28,097 nt of DNA. Origin: a virus. The translations under genes and the position numbers were made by a program. Below, piece by piece: positions 1 through 7,392 of this stretch. The notes under the pieces were generated by a model. It made no database searches. It saw only the letters and a list, made by a program, of their open reading frames with translations, and was not told the origin of the DNA. The stretch covers positions 1 through 28,097 of IMG/VR virus record IMGVR_UViG_3300025671_000393; one strand, 5' to 3'. Within the stretch, counting starts at the first letter, position 1. Every line of letters starts with the position of its first letter.

Positions 1-2
1 GC

Positions 3-1223
3 ACGCACCCGGACGAATGGTTCGGTGTGCCGTTCCTGATCCCCGCTGTGAGCGGTGCGGACTCGGTCACGTTCACCGCGATCATGCAGGTCGCAAACGC
101 TGCAATGGACTTTTCGTTGCAGGTCGAGGGCAACACCGGATCAACGGTCAGCGTCAGCGCCGCGTCGTCAACATCGGTGACAGTGACGTGCACCGCGCCG
201 CGCGCGCCGTCGCCTGATCCCGCGGACGTGTGGCGGTGCATGTTCCGAATGAGGAGCACCGAAAGCGCGACGACGGTGACAGTCAACCAGATCGACTTTT
301 CCGCACAGGGTGGGAACGCTCTGTTCACTAGCTACGACTCGGGACTGTCTGTCGGTGTGTCGCACTATTCGCTGGACCTGTCCGCGTACGACACTGACGG
401 ACTCGACCTTGGGACGGTGTACGTGGGCAACATCAGCACCGCGGGACCGTCCACGGGGTTCGAATACAACCGCCTGCTGTGCTGGCCGTCGCTTCCGTCG
501 ATCGCTGGACCCATCATCGACAGCACAGGCAAGTCCGCAACACTGACACTGCTGTCAACGTGCACGCTGCGCGCGTGCTCGTGGGCGGTCGTAGGCGGTG
601 CTGATGCGCCACCCGTGACGGAGTTGTATCAGACCGGGGCGACTGCATACGCTCGCTCGGTGCGCGGGTTGTCGCGATACGCGCTCGGCATCTACCACCG
701 CACGCCGCACGTCGCGTGTCCGAGTGCGATCAATGCCGCGGGCGGGGTCACGTTCGGTCAGGACAACGGTGACACACCGACGTTCGGATACTGCCATATC
801 CCGCAGCGTGCGGACGTGACCGGGTGGCGGGCGTGGATGATGATCGGGCGCCGAGGCGGGGATCGAACTCTCACATTCGACTGGACGATCGCACCGTACG
901 CGCCGACAGCGGGGTCCGCGCTGACTCACTCGACGAGCGCGATCGAGGTGCTGACGAGCGACGGTCCGCGGTCAAGCGTCGAGGACTCGGGGTTGCTGTC
1001 TCTGTTCGGACTGGACGCGCTCGTGTGGGGTGCGCGGGATCTGTCGTACGCTGGCAGGGACTCGGACTTGTCACGGTTCCAGCTGGTCGCAATCGAGTCG
1101 CCTGACACGAGCACGATCGGGGACGATCTGCTGTTCGAGATCGGCACTACTCGCAGCGGTGCCGCGGGCAACACGTACGTTGCAGCGTGCACGATCGCGG
1201 AACGGATCGAGGTGACACTGTGA
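3..1223 (+). CDS. Putative tail/adhesin structural protein, 5' end cut
   Basis: The frame is open to the left edge: codons before the GTG at 27 read T-H-P-D-E-W-F-G. This is therefore the C-terminal part (about 407 residues) of a longer protein. It is rich in Ser, Thr, Gly and Val, with alternating short hydrophobic stretches and no membrane segment, as in beta-sandwich virion proteins. I recognise no named domain. It sits at the head of a run of small virion-like genes that leads into the lysis cassette, where tail fibre or adhesin genes usually lie. The stop overlaps the next gene's GTG start. A role in tail-tip or receptor binding is inferred from position and composition only. Confidence 0.6.
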   Translation, partial: THPDEWFGVPFLIPAVSGADSVTFTAIMQVANAAMDFSLQVEGNTGSTVSVSAASSTSVTVTCTAPRAPSPDPADVWRCMFRMRSTESATTVTVNQIDFSAQGGNALFTSYDSGLSVGVSHYSLDLSAYDTDGLDLGTVYVGNISTAGPSTGFEYNRLLCWPSLPSIAGPIIDSTGKSATLTLLSTCTLRACSWAVVGGADAPPVTELYQTGATAYARSVRGLSRYALGIYHRTPHVACPSAINAAGGVTFGQDNGDTPTFGYCHIPQRADVTGWRAWMMIGRRGGDRTLTFDWTIAPYAPTAGSALTHSTSAIEVLTSDGPRSSVEDSGLLSLFGLDALVWGARDLSYAGRDSDLSRFQLVAIESPDTSTIGDDLLFEIGTTRSGAAGNTYVAACTIAERIEVTL

Positions 1224-1726
1224 CGACATCATACACCGGGGCATGGGAACGACTAGAACAGCGGTACGCGGTGACGCCGGGGATCGCGATCAGGTCGGGC
1301 AGCACTACGGACGACGCGGCGCGCTCGCTGCCGGTGGACGCGCGGTTGATCTATCGCAGGCAAGGGCGCGCGCTCGCAAGTGTCGGCGGATCGACATCGT
1401 CGCCACTGGTCAGCACGACCGCCACGCTGTATCCGGGCGATCCGCAGTACCGGTTGATCTGGCGGAAGTCGCCCGATCAGCGTCCCGATCTGCGCGTGAC
1501 CTTGATCGGTGACGACATCGACGTGGAGATCAAAGTGTACACGCTCGCGGGCGCGCTCGTCGAAACGCTGACGATCTCGCGGGCCAGCACTACGACCGGC
1601 ACGAGCACGACAACCGCGACCACGTCGCAGACAGCGGACACGGTGTATCGTGCTGACGTTCGGGCGAAGTCTCGCAGCGGTGGCACGGGTGAACTTGTCT
1701 CACTCTGGTTGACCGAAGAACCCTGA
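1220..1726 (+). CDS. Hypothetical virion-associated protein (168 aa)
   Basis: The GTG start at 1220 overlaps the previous stop (GTGA), so I prefer it to the in-frame upstream start at 1187. The N-terminal half has mixed charge. Residues around 110-150 form a strongly Ser/Thr-rich linker (TTTGTSTTTATTSQT) before a last beta-like segment ending LVSLWLTEEP. No domain is recognised. Translational coupling to the upstream adhesin-like gene and the Thr-rich linker suggest a small tail or baseplate accessory protein. This is inference. Confidence 0.6.
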   Translation: MTTSYTGAWERLEQRYAVTPGIAIRSGSTTDDAARSLPVDARLIYRRQGRALASVGGSTSSPLVSTTATLYPGDPQYRLIWRKSPDQRPDLRVTLIGDDIDVEIKVYTLAGALVETLTISRASTTTGTSTTTATTSQTADTVYRADVRAKSRSGGTGELVSLWLTEEP

Positions 1727-1761
1727 TCTGTTAGCAGTCGAACACACACGGAGCTTGACAT

Positions 1762-2091
1762 ATGAAACCGATCCTCGCTGAAACTGTCACCGCCACGACA
1801 GGCGGTGCCGCGTCCGATGTCTCGGGCGATCTCGTCGATGGGATCGACTACTACGGGTGCCGCGTGTACAACGCGGGGTCCGTGGCTGTCTCAATCAACG
1901 AGCCCGGACTTGCCGCGTCCGCAGCGAACAGCGGAGTGGTTCTCGCGGCGGGCGGTTCGTCGCCCCTGCTTGGACCGTACAAGCGGACGATCTTGGACTC
2001 GACCGGTACGAACTCGGTGAGACTGACGACCGCCAGCGGCACGAGCGCGTGCGGTGTGACGTGGTACGCGTTCACCGATGGCGAGGTCTGA
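1762..2091 (+). CDS. Hypothetical small structural protein (109 aa)
   Basis: The ATG is preceded by GGAG about 10 bases upstream. The protein is small, slightly acidic, and rich in Gly, Ala, Ser and Thr. Its predicted beta-strands include DYYGCRVYNAGSVAVSI and a C-terminal CGVTWYAFTDG. The sequence looks like a compact beta-sandwich, as seen in small phage virion or head-fibre proteins, but I cannot name a family. It lies between two tail-like genes; the next ATG starts one base after its stop codon. Confidence 0.6.
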   Translation: MKPILAETVTATTGGAASDVSGDLVDGIDYYGCRVYNAGSVAVSINEPGLAASAANSGVVLAAGGSSPLLGPYKRTILDSTGTNSVRLTTASGTSACGVTWYAFTDGEV

Positions 2092-2092
2092 C

Positions 2093-2911
2093 ATGGGACT
2101 GTTCCCCGGTCTGCTATTCGGTGCCCCGCCTGCCCCGCCTGCGGCAATCGTGCGCGACGGATCCGCGTCGCTGCCGTGGATCACTGACACGGCAGGACAG
2201 GCGGGACTTGACGCCATCGAAGCTGCGCACACCGTCATCGATGGACAGTATGCAGTGATCGGCGCGTCGACAACGCCGGTGCTCTACACCGCAAACGTCA
2301 CGAGCGGCGTGATCACGTGGTTTCGACCACTGCTTGGCGCGACGATCTCGAGCGTCAACGCCATCGCCAGCGATCCAGGCGGTGCTGGATGGTCCGAGTC
2401 TATCGCGGCGGGTGGCGCGATCGACTTCGACTCAACCGAGGCGAACCGGATCGCTGTAGTCTCAGGGTCCGCGTCAGGTCAGTCCGTTGCAGGTACGCCG
2501 GACACGAGGGGAGCAACGGATGCAATGTGCATGGTTATCCAGCGCGCTAAGGCTACCGATCCGGGCGGATCGGCGGTGCAGTCTGCGACGTTCGGTGTGC
2601 GAACATCATCGGGTGGAGGTCGCGGACAATTTCTCGTGACTACGTCAGGCAACACGACGTGGCGGCTTTATGACTCTGGAGCGTCGTTTGACACTGGGAT
2701 CGACAACTCTGTGGAGACAACGATCGAGGTGTATCAAGATCGCGTAAACAATGGGGTGCTGGTAGTCGTCGATCGGTCGCCTGACGTGATCGCGTTCGAT
2801 GCGGTCGCGGTGTCAACCGCGGGCACCGAACTTGGTTTGATCGCCAGTGCCTACGCCGGATCGCAGCAGTCTACGACCTGCGAGCGATTCGCCGCCTTCT
2901 ACTTGTCATGA
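2093..2911 (+). CDS. Putative tail-associated beta-sandwich protein (272 aa)
   Basis: I chose the ATG at 2093, one base after the preceding stop, over the in-frame ATG at 2078, which lies inside the upstream gene. The N-terminus is hydrophobic and Pro-rich (MGLFPGLLFGAPPAPPAA). The rest has the strand-rich, low-lysine pattern of concanavalin/laminin-G-like virion domains, for example a region around residues 170-200 (FLVTTSGNTTWRLYDSG). No catalytic motif is seen. The stop overlaps the endolysin start (ATGA). A host-surface-binding or tail-fibre role is inferred from position; the lectin-like fold is a guess. Confidence 0.55.
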   Translation: MGLFPGLLFGAPPAPPAAIVRDGSASLPWITDTAGQAGLDAIEAAHTVIDGQYAVIGASTTPVLYTANVTSGVITWFRPLLGATISSVNAIASDPGGAGWSESIAAGGAIDFDSTEANRIAVVSGSASGQSVAGTPDTRGATDAMCMVIQRAKATDPGGSAVQSATFGVRTSSGGGRGQFLVTTSGNTTWRLYDSGASFDTGIDNSVETTIEVYQDRVNNGVLVVVDRSPDVIAFDAVAVSTAGTELGLIASAYAGSQQSTTCERFAAFYLS

Positions 2912-3468
2912 TCTCGCAAGCACTGCACACGTTGCAGCGCGCGCCCGGTGTGGTTGCTGTTCTCGTCGCTCGGTCGTTCGCGCTGATGCAGGTACGCGAG
3001 CGCGGATCAAACCGCGGTCGGTGGGTCGATGCAATCGTCGAGATCGGCGGGGGCGATGACGAGGCGGCGGGCGCTTGGTGTGCCTACTTCGGGTGGGCGT
3101 GCTGGCACATTGCCGCGCTTGCCCTCGGGCACCGCGTCACGTCACGCACGTCGGGCGGTGTCGTGCGGTCGTGGCATTATGCGACCGAGGACGAGCGCGT
3201 CACCGGCACGCCTCGACCGGGCGATCTCATGTGCATCGTCCGCAACCCGAAGCACCTGCCCGCTGTTCGTCGAGGCGAGACTGTACCGGGACACATGGAG
3301 GTCGTGCGGCGCGTATACGACAGCGGCATGATCGACACGATCGGTGGCAATACCACGGGCGGGGACAGTGCAGAGGGTGACGGTGTGTACACGCACGAGT
3401 CGCTGTATTCTGTGTACGACCCCCGCTTGATCGGATTCATCCGACCCACACTGGAGCGATTGCGTTGA
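2908..3468 (+). CDS. Endolysin, CHAP/NlpC-P60-like cysteine peptidase
   Basis: This 186-residue protein carries a plausible thiol-peptidase triad: Cys58 in AWCAYFGWACW, His129 in PGHMEVVRRV, and Asn148 in DTIGGNTTGG. This is the Cys-His-Asn order of CHAP/NlpC-P60 enzymes, which cleave peptidoglycan peptide or cross-bridge bonds. There is no signal peptide, so release would depend on a holin. The ATG overlaps the previous stop. The next three or four small membrane or lipid-anchored ORFs follow with overlapping codons, forming a lysis cassette. The family assignment is firm from motifs; the bond cleaved cannot be told from the sequence. Confidence 0.82.
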   Translation: MISQALHTLQRAPGVVAVLVARSFALMQVRERGSNRGRWVDAIVEIGGGDDEAAGAWCAYFGWACWHIAALALGHRVTSRTSGGVVRSWHYATEDERVTGTPRPGDLMCIVRNPKHLPAVRRGETVPGHMEVVRRVYDSGMIDTIGGNTTGGDSAEGDGVYTHESLYSVYDPRLIGFIRPTLERLR

Positions 3469-3665
3469 AATACGTCAACATCGGATTGATTCTCGCGGCG
3501 GTGTCGGGGTTGCTGACACTGCTCGCGGGTATGCTTGAACGCGGTGCGCCGTGGCACGAGATGGCGCTTGCGTCACTGACCGCGATCGCTGCTCTGCTGT
3601 GGCGGGACTCGGACGGGGACGGGACGCCGGACTTGCGAGACCGTACACCGACCGGGGGTCAGTGA
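3465..3665 (+). CDS. Holin-like small membrane protein with DxDxDG motif (66 aa)
   Basis: The start is TTG at 3465 (TTGA overlap with the endolysin stop). The protein has two hydrophobic segments, about residues 4-24 (IGLILAAVSGLLTLLAGML) and 33-47, and then a charged tail, DSDGDGTPDLRD. This resembles the calcium-binding DxDxDGxxD repeat of thrombospondin type-3/EF-hand-like loops. Two membrane spans directly after an endolysin fit a class II holin. A single Ca-binding-like repeat at the end of a holin is unusual. The rare TTG start may keep expression low. The holin role is inferred. Confidence 0.65.
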   Translation: MKYVNIGLILAAVSGLLTLLAGMLERGAPWHEMALASLTAIAALLWRDSDGDGTPDLRDRTPTGGQ

Positions 3666-3874
3666 TGCGCGCGGCGGTCGTGCTCGCGTGCCTCGGGCTC
3701 GCAGGTTGCGGCGCCCCTATTGCGGCACAGGTTGACACCGCGGATCAGTCCGCGGGCGTCACTGTGGACGGGTGGGGCGTGGAAGTGTCGTGCAAGGCGG
3801 ATCACCTGTGCGTCGTCACGCCAGTCGGTCCCGTTTGTTTTCCCATGCCTGGAAAGGTGTGTGCGTGGCTTTGA
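3665..3874 (+). CDS. Small lipoprotein, candidate spanin/lysis accessory (69 aa)
   Basis: The ATG at 3665 shares its A with the holin-like stop (TGATG). The N-terminus MRAAVVLACLGLAGCGAP is a lipoprotein signal peptide with lipobox LAGC, giving Cys14 as the lipidated residue. The mature part of about 56 residues has four further cysteines (VSCKADHLCVV, GPVCF, GKVCAWL), which suggests disulfides outside the cytoplasm. Position in a lysis cassette makes an outer-membrane spanin subunit possible if the host is Gram-negative. It lacks the Pro-rich stretch usual in Rz1. An exclusion or surface lipoprotein is an alternative. Confidence 0.6.
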   Translation: MRAAVVLACLGLAGCGAPIAAQVDTADQSAGVTVDGWGVEVSCKADHLCVVTPVGPVCFPMPGKVCAWL

Positions 3875-3933
3875 TTGTCCCGTTCGTCGCGTTGGCGATC
3901 CTCGTCATTGCGGCGGCACACTTTACGAGTTGA
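3865..3933 (+). CDS. Candidate 22-residue single-pass membrane miniprotein
   Basis: A GTG at 3865, inside the end of the lipoprotein gene, opens a 22-codon frame reading MALIVPFVALAILVIAAAHF-TS, then TGA at 3931. Almost the whole peptide is one hydrophobic helix. It bridges the otherwise unexplained space between the lipoprotein and the next membrane protein, which begins five bases after its stop. Overlapping starts are the rule in this cassette. Too short for standard gene callers. It could be a holin regulator or small toxin-like holin; function is unknown. Confidence 0.4.
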   Translation: MALIVPFVALAILVIAAAHFTS

Positions 3934-3937
3934 CATC

Positions 3938-4189
3938 GTGCCGATCGAATCACTCACAGTCCCGATCGTTCTGGCCGTTGGTGCGGTCAGCACTGCGGGC
4001 GGTTTTGCTTGGTGGCTGTCCTCGCAACTCAAAGCGGTGAGCAGCAAGATCGACGATCTGCGACTGCACATTGTGTCGAGCTACGTCACACACGCGGCAC
4101 ACGATCGACTGTCCGAGAAGGTCGACACACTCAACGATCGGGTGGTTCGACTTGAGGCGACGCACGACCTGCGATCGCGTCCCGAGTAA
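3938..4189 (+). CDS. Membrane-anchored coiled-coil protein, holin/XhlA- or i-spanin-like (83 aa)
   Basis: I chose the GTG at 3938, giving MPIESLTVPIVLAVGAVSTA; the longer frame from 3875 begins with Arg-rich shadow sequence. There is one transmembrane segment at about residues 8-28 and then a heptad-like amphipathic helix (SQLKAVSSKIDDLRLHIV, LSEKVDTLNDRVVRLEATH). A single N-terminal membrane helix followed by a coiled coil is the architecture of inner-membrane spanins, and, with the order reversed, of XhlA-type holin partners. With the lipoprotein at 3665 it could form a two-component spanin. That pairing is inference. Confidence 0.6.
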   Translation: MPIESLTVPIVLAVGAVSTAGGFAWWLSSQLKAVSSKIDDLRLHIVSSYVTHAAHDRLSEKVDTLNDRVVRLEATHDLRSRPE

Positions 4190-4209
4190 ACCCGCGAAAT
4201 GGGGGCGGA

Positions 4210-5685
4210 ATGTGGTTACGCGCAGCGGATGCAGCGGCAGAACTTGAGATCAGCACGAGCACACTTCGGGACCGCAAAGCGGCGGGCAAGATCGCCACGA
4301 GACCGGACCCGGAATACCCGCACCTCAATCAATACTGGTGTGGGGACAGTTCGCCCGCCGAGTCCCCGACGAGTGCGCCTCGCGAAGATGGCGACCCGTG
4401 CGATGCGGACTCGGCGGGCACCCAACACCTGACCGCTGACGACGAGGTCCGCACAACGGGCGCCACGGTTGAGCGTGACGGGTACGTGTACGTCGGCAGC
4501 GAGGACACGTACATCGTGCAATGTGCACCCGCTGGCGGGCACCTCGTGCGACCCGGTGCGTGGGTTCGCAGACTGTGGCGAGCATACACCGCGGGCGGCA
4601 TGACGATCGCAGAGATCACCCGCGAATTTGAGATTGATCGCGCGTCGTTCTCTGCGGTCAAGCACAGTCTGTGCTTGACGAAAACCCGAGCGCCGTGGAC
4701 GGACGAGGAGATCGCAGGGTCGACGATCGGAGCACTAACCGCGGACGCACTGCGAGCGCGCGAGCGCGAGGCAATGGTTCGCGCGGACCGCAGGGACTGG
4801 AACCGCACCCGGCAGGATGCACAGCGGTGGCGCGAGGTGCACGACGCGTTGCGGGATGCGGTGTCAGAACTAGACATTCCCGCGGTGTCAATCGACCCCG
4901 AGTCGTGCGACCGTGGCCCGTGGGACTGCATCGTGGGAACAACCGATCTCCACGTTGGCAAGCGGACGCACGATCGCGATCACACGCTGCGCGAGCAGGT
5001 GGACGGACTGCGAGCACTGCTCGCCCGAGTGCCGAGCGACGTGCGATCGACGTGGGGCGAAATGCCTGACCGGTGGATTGTGCCAGTCGGTTCGGACCTG
5101 CTCCACTCGGACACGTACTCGCAGACAACCACGAGCGGCACGGCACAGGGTGCGCAGTCTGTCGGCAGTACCGCGCAAGCGTTACGCGCGGCGATCGAAC
5201 TGATGGCAGGATTGATCGACCTGCTCGCGACGACTGCCCCGGTGCTAGCTGTGCACGTGCCGGGGAATCACGATCGGGTACTCGGTCACGCTGTCGCGCT
5301 CGCGCTTGATCAGCGGTATCGCGACGAGGCACGAGTGACCGTTGACACGAGCGAGACACCGCACAAGGTGATCGCGATCGGTCGCGTGCCCCTGATGCTG
5401 CATCACGGGGACGGCGCGGACGCAAAGCGAGCAGCTGCGACACTACGACGCGAGGCGCCGCGGGACTGCGACATCCGCCACGCCATGATCGCGCACGGTC
5501 ACTTGCACGCGCGCCGCGCGCAGTGGCAGGACGATCACGGAGTGCTGACGGTCTGCATGGGGTCGCCCGCATCCGCGGACGACTGGCACGCCACAAAGCA
5601 CTACACCGGATCGCGTCGGTGCGTCGGTGTGTGGCGAGTGCATCACTCGGGGCGGTTGCCCATGCCGATGTGGTGCGAGGTTTAG
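4210..5685 (+). CDS. HTH-domain plus calcineurin-like metallophosphoesterase (491 aa)
   Basis: The ATG follows a GGGGGCGGA ribosome site. Residues 1-28 (WLRAADAAAELEISTSTLR) look like a MerR/excisionase-type winged helix. A second possible HTH lies near 128-150 (GGMTIAEITREFEIDRASF). Residues about 238-485 are a metallophosphoesterase core with Asp246-x-His248 (TTDLHVG), Asp296 (GSDLLH in place of GD), Asn353-His354-Asp355 (PGNHD), His398/399 (LHHGD), and His429/431/433 (AHGHLH). Such enzymes are two-metal phosphodiesterases or nucleases. The DNA-binding N-terminus suggests a nucleic-acid substrate. Similar HTH-MPE proteins occur in other phages with unclear roles. It is convergent with the leftward operon; stops overlap by four bases. 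Confidence 0.75.
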   Translation: MWLRAADAAAELEISTSTLRDRKAAGKIATRPDPEYPHLNQYWCGDSSPAESPTSAPREDGDPCDADSAGTQHLTADDEVRTTGATVERDGYVYVGSEDTYIVQCAPAGGHLVRPGAWVRRLWRAYTAGGMTIAEITREFEIDRASFSAVKHSLCLTKTRAPWTDEEIAGSTIGALTADALRAREREAMVRADRRDWNRTRQDAQRWREVHDALRDAVSELDIPAVSIDPESCDRGPWDCIVGTTDLHVGKRTHDRDHTLREQVDGLRALLARVPSDVRSTWGEMPDRWIVPVGSDLLHSDTYSQTTTSGTAQGAQSVGSTAQALRAAIELMAGLIDLLATTAPVLAVHVPGNHDRVLGHAVALALDQRYRDEARVTVDTSETPHKVIAIGRVPLMLHHGDGADAKRAAATLRREAPRDCDIRHAMIAHGHLHARRAQWQDDHGVLTVCMGSPASADDWHATKHYTGSRRCVGVWRVHHSGRLPMPMWCEV

Positions 5686-5846
5686 AACTCGACGAACGAC
5701 GCGCGCTCCCCGTCCTCAACAATCGCAACCCACCGATCGCGCTGTCGCTCCACACCGAGCACCCGCCGCCCGTCGATTGACTCGGGGACGGCGGGGCGCG
5801 GTGGGTTGCCGATACGGCGATCGCGGGGTTGGCTATTCCGGCGCAT
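5682..5846 (-). CDS. Hypothetical small protein, last gene of leftward operon (54 aa)
   Basis: The frame starts with ATG at 5846, 14 bases inside the end of the preceding gene (a TTG at 5867 is also possible). It ends with TAA overlapping the opposite-strand phosphoesterase stop. The N-terminus is Arg/Pro-rich. The C-terminal half (GRRVLGVERQRDRWVAIVED) has the alternating pattern of a small beta-sheet. No family is recognised. It closes the coding gap with the usual overlap spacing, which is the main reason to call it. Confidence 0.45.
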   Translation of the reverse strand: MRRNSQPRDRRIGNPPRPAVPESIDGRRVLGVERQRDRWVAIVEDGERASFVEF

Positions 5847-5997
5847 TGCTGCCCGCGGCACGCTCAAGCAATCGGCGGGCCAGTGCCTCGCACTGACGCG
5901 GAGTCAGCAGCACCGCAACACCGTGCACGTCGATCAACGTGCACCCGTGGTCAGCGGGTCGGACTCTGATGTCCTCGATCTGGTTCGTCGTCATCAT
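5833..5997 (-). CDS. Small strand-helix protein (54 aa)
   Basis: The ATG at 5997 overlaps the SSB stop (TGATG; a second ATG follows at once) and the frame ends with TAG at 5833-5835. It is short but has a clear pattern: two beta-strands (IRVRPADHGCTLIDVHGVAV) and then an amphipathic helix opened by TPRQCEALARRLLERAA. The same layout recurs in the proteins at 15501, 19290 and 19483. No function is known. Co-transcription with ssb places it in the replication operon. Confidence 0.6.
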   Translation of the reverse strand: MMTTNQIEDIRVRPADHGCTLIDVHGVAVLLTPRQCEALARRLLERAAGSNAPE

Positions 5998-6359
5998 CAG
6001 AACGGGATCGCGTCGTCGGTGAATCCGCCGCCCTGCGACTGCTGCGCACCCTGCGAGGCGCGGGCGGTGCGACCGCTGCCGCCTCCCTGCAACGCGATGT
6101 CATGCACGCGGATCTTTGCGTACACTTTCCCATTGTGCTCGCGGGTCGAGTATTCCCCGACGACAGTGACCTGTGCACCTTTCGTCAGGTACGGCGCGAG
6201 CACTTCGCCACGTCGTCCCCACAGTTCGCAATCGAACCACGTGGTTTCTTTATCGCGTCCCGACTCCGCTGCGACCGCGAAGTTGCACACGGTGCCGTCC
6301 CCGATCCGCTTGACTTCGCTGTCCCGCCCGAGTCGTCCACTTGCTGTGATCGTGATCAT
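5997..6359 (-). CDS. ssb: Single-stranded DNA-binding protein
   Basis: This 120-residue protein starts MITITASGRLGRDSE and has an OB-fold core with TTWFDCELWGRRGE and GAQVTVVGEYSTREHNGK, as in bacterial SSB. After about residue 92 comes a short Gly/Gln-rich linker, and the acidic tip DDAIPF, the conserved motif that recruits partner proteins. It is shorter than the E. coli protein (178 aa), mainly in the linker. It would coat single strands at the fork and work with the ERF annealing protein encoded two genes upstream. Start and stop codons overlap both neighbours. Confidence 0.93.
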   Translation of the reverse strand: MITITASGRLGRDSEVKRIGDGTVCNFAVAAESGRDKETTWFDCELWGRRGEVLAPYLTKGAQVTVVGEYSTREHNGKVYAKIRVHDIALQGGGSGRTARASQGAQQSQGGGFTDDAIPF

Positions 6360-6793
6360 TCGTTGCCCTCATAGCTTGCGGCGGTTGCCGCGGTGATAGT
6401 CTCGGCCAGTGCGAGACGGGTTGTTGACCACCGGCACGGATGCTCGCAGCGATACCCGCAGGCATAGCGGCAGAGCGCCGCACCGATCTGGTCGATTGTC
6501 GGAATCTCGACGCACGATTGCGCCTCGTGATCTAGCCACTGCCGGAAGATCCGCGCACCGTCGTCGATCAACCCCGCGTCCGTTTGCAACTGCGGCATGA
6601 CCTGCAACGGTCCCGCTGCACCTGACTCCGGGTGCACTACGTCGGGCCACAGTCGCGACTCGTGCCACGCAATCGAGACCAGCACGGACGGCGGCAGGTG
6701 ATACGCTTCCGCCGCTTCAACGACATCAGCACACACCGGTTCGGCGGTCGGTGCGATGTCGAGTCCGAGCGCGAGCAATGCGACACAGATCAT
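6356..6793 (-). CDS. Lytic transglycosylase-like protein, secreted (145 aa)
   Basis: The N-terminus MICVALLALGLDIAPTAEP is a likely signal peptide or anchor. The SLT/goose-lysozyme-like motif follows: Glu45 in IAWHESRLWP as the probable catalytic acid, and ESGAAGPLQVMP as the second motif. The C-terminal half carries five cysteines (SCVEIP, ALCRYACGYRCEHPC), typical of an exported disulfide-rich protein. These enzymes cleave the glycan chain of peptidoglycan. It sits between ERF and SSB with overlapping codons, away from the lysis cassette, an odd place for a wall enzyme. It could be a second lysin, an early wall-remodelling enzyme or a virion-linked lysin. Confidence 0.75.
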   Translation of the reverse strand: MICVALLALGLDIAPTAEPVCADVVEAAEAYHLPPSVLVSIAWHESRLWPDVVHPESGAAGPLQVMPQLQTDAGLIDDGARIFRQWLDHEAQSCVEIPTIDQIGAALCRYACGYRCEHPCRWSTTRLALAETITAATAASYEGNE

Positions 6794-7392
6794 GTCGTCC
6801 CCTGCTGTTTGCGTGCCAGCGTTGCGCGCGCTTGTGCGTCCGTCAGTCCGTCGATGTAGTCGATCGACTTTGCCAGCCTGTCCGTGTCGCTGCCCGCCGA
6901 CTCGCGTGCCATTCGATACAGCACGTCCTGTGCTGTCTGCCCTTCGGGGATCACCGGTTCCGGCAGGCGGGGCGCGGGCGGTGCGGGCGTGTGCTGCTCC
7001 GCGTCGTCACCCGTCGCGATGCAGAACAGCAAGCGGAGCAGATACTTGCGCGCCCCTGTCATGCACTTGTAAACCGTTTTACCATCGCCGCGGTCGGCAT
7101 CCTCCCCGATCGTCATCATCTGCATCGACTCGCCTGACGAGTGCCGGATCTCCCACGTGACCGTGACGATCACGGACTTACCCTCGCGGGCGTGCGTCAT
7201 GTTGACCGGCGCAATCGCGAGACCGTGCGCGACGAGCGCCGGGTTGACTGCTCGTGCAAGATCTTCGTCCGACGCGTACGCGTACCGATGGTGCGTGTTT
7301 TGCCCGGTCTGACGCACGTATCCGATCGACCCTGTCGCTGCTGCGATCGCTGCTGCGATCTGTCCTGTCTGCTTTCCTGTCACTTGATCCAT
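6790..7392 (-). CDS. ERF-family single-strand annealing protein (200 aa)
   Basis: Residues about 10-135 match the ERF superfamily of phage recombinases. Recognisable are the stretch GYVRQTGQNTHHRYAYASDE, a GLAIAPVNM strand, a typical TVTWEIRHSSGE, and the TGARKYLLRLLFCIATGDD segment near the core's end. A Pro-rich linker and a helical C-terminal region follow. ERF proteins anneal complementary single strands during phage recombination and genome circularisation. The start overlaps the end of the upstream RecE-like nuclease gene by 13 bases, the usual exonuclease/annealase pairing, and SSB is close by. Confidence 0.88.
   Translation of the reverse strand: MDQVTGKQTGQIAAAIAAATGSIGYVRQTGQNTHHRYAYASDEDLARAVNPALVAHGLAIAPVNMTHAREGKSVIVTVTWEIRHSSGESMQMMTIGEDADRGDGKTVYKCMTGARKYLLRLLFCIATGDDAEQHTPAPPAPRLPEPVIPEGQTAQDVLYRMARESAGSDTDRLAKSIDYIDGLTDAQARATLARKQQGTT

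Noticed and set aside
456-470. GGGTTCGAAT-like T-loop suggesting a tRNA
   Set aside because: No acceptor or anticodon stems fit around it and it lies within a coding frame.
4658-5755. 365-residue minus-strand frame opposite the phosphoesterase
   Set aside because: Ser/Arg/Ala-rich shadow; the plus strand has clear catalytic motifs.
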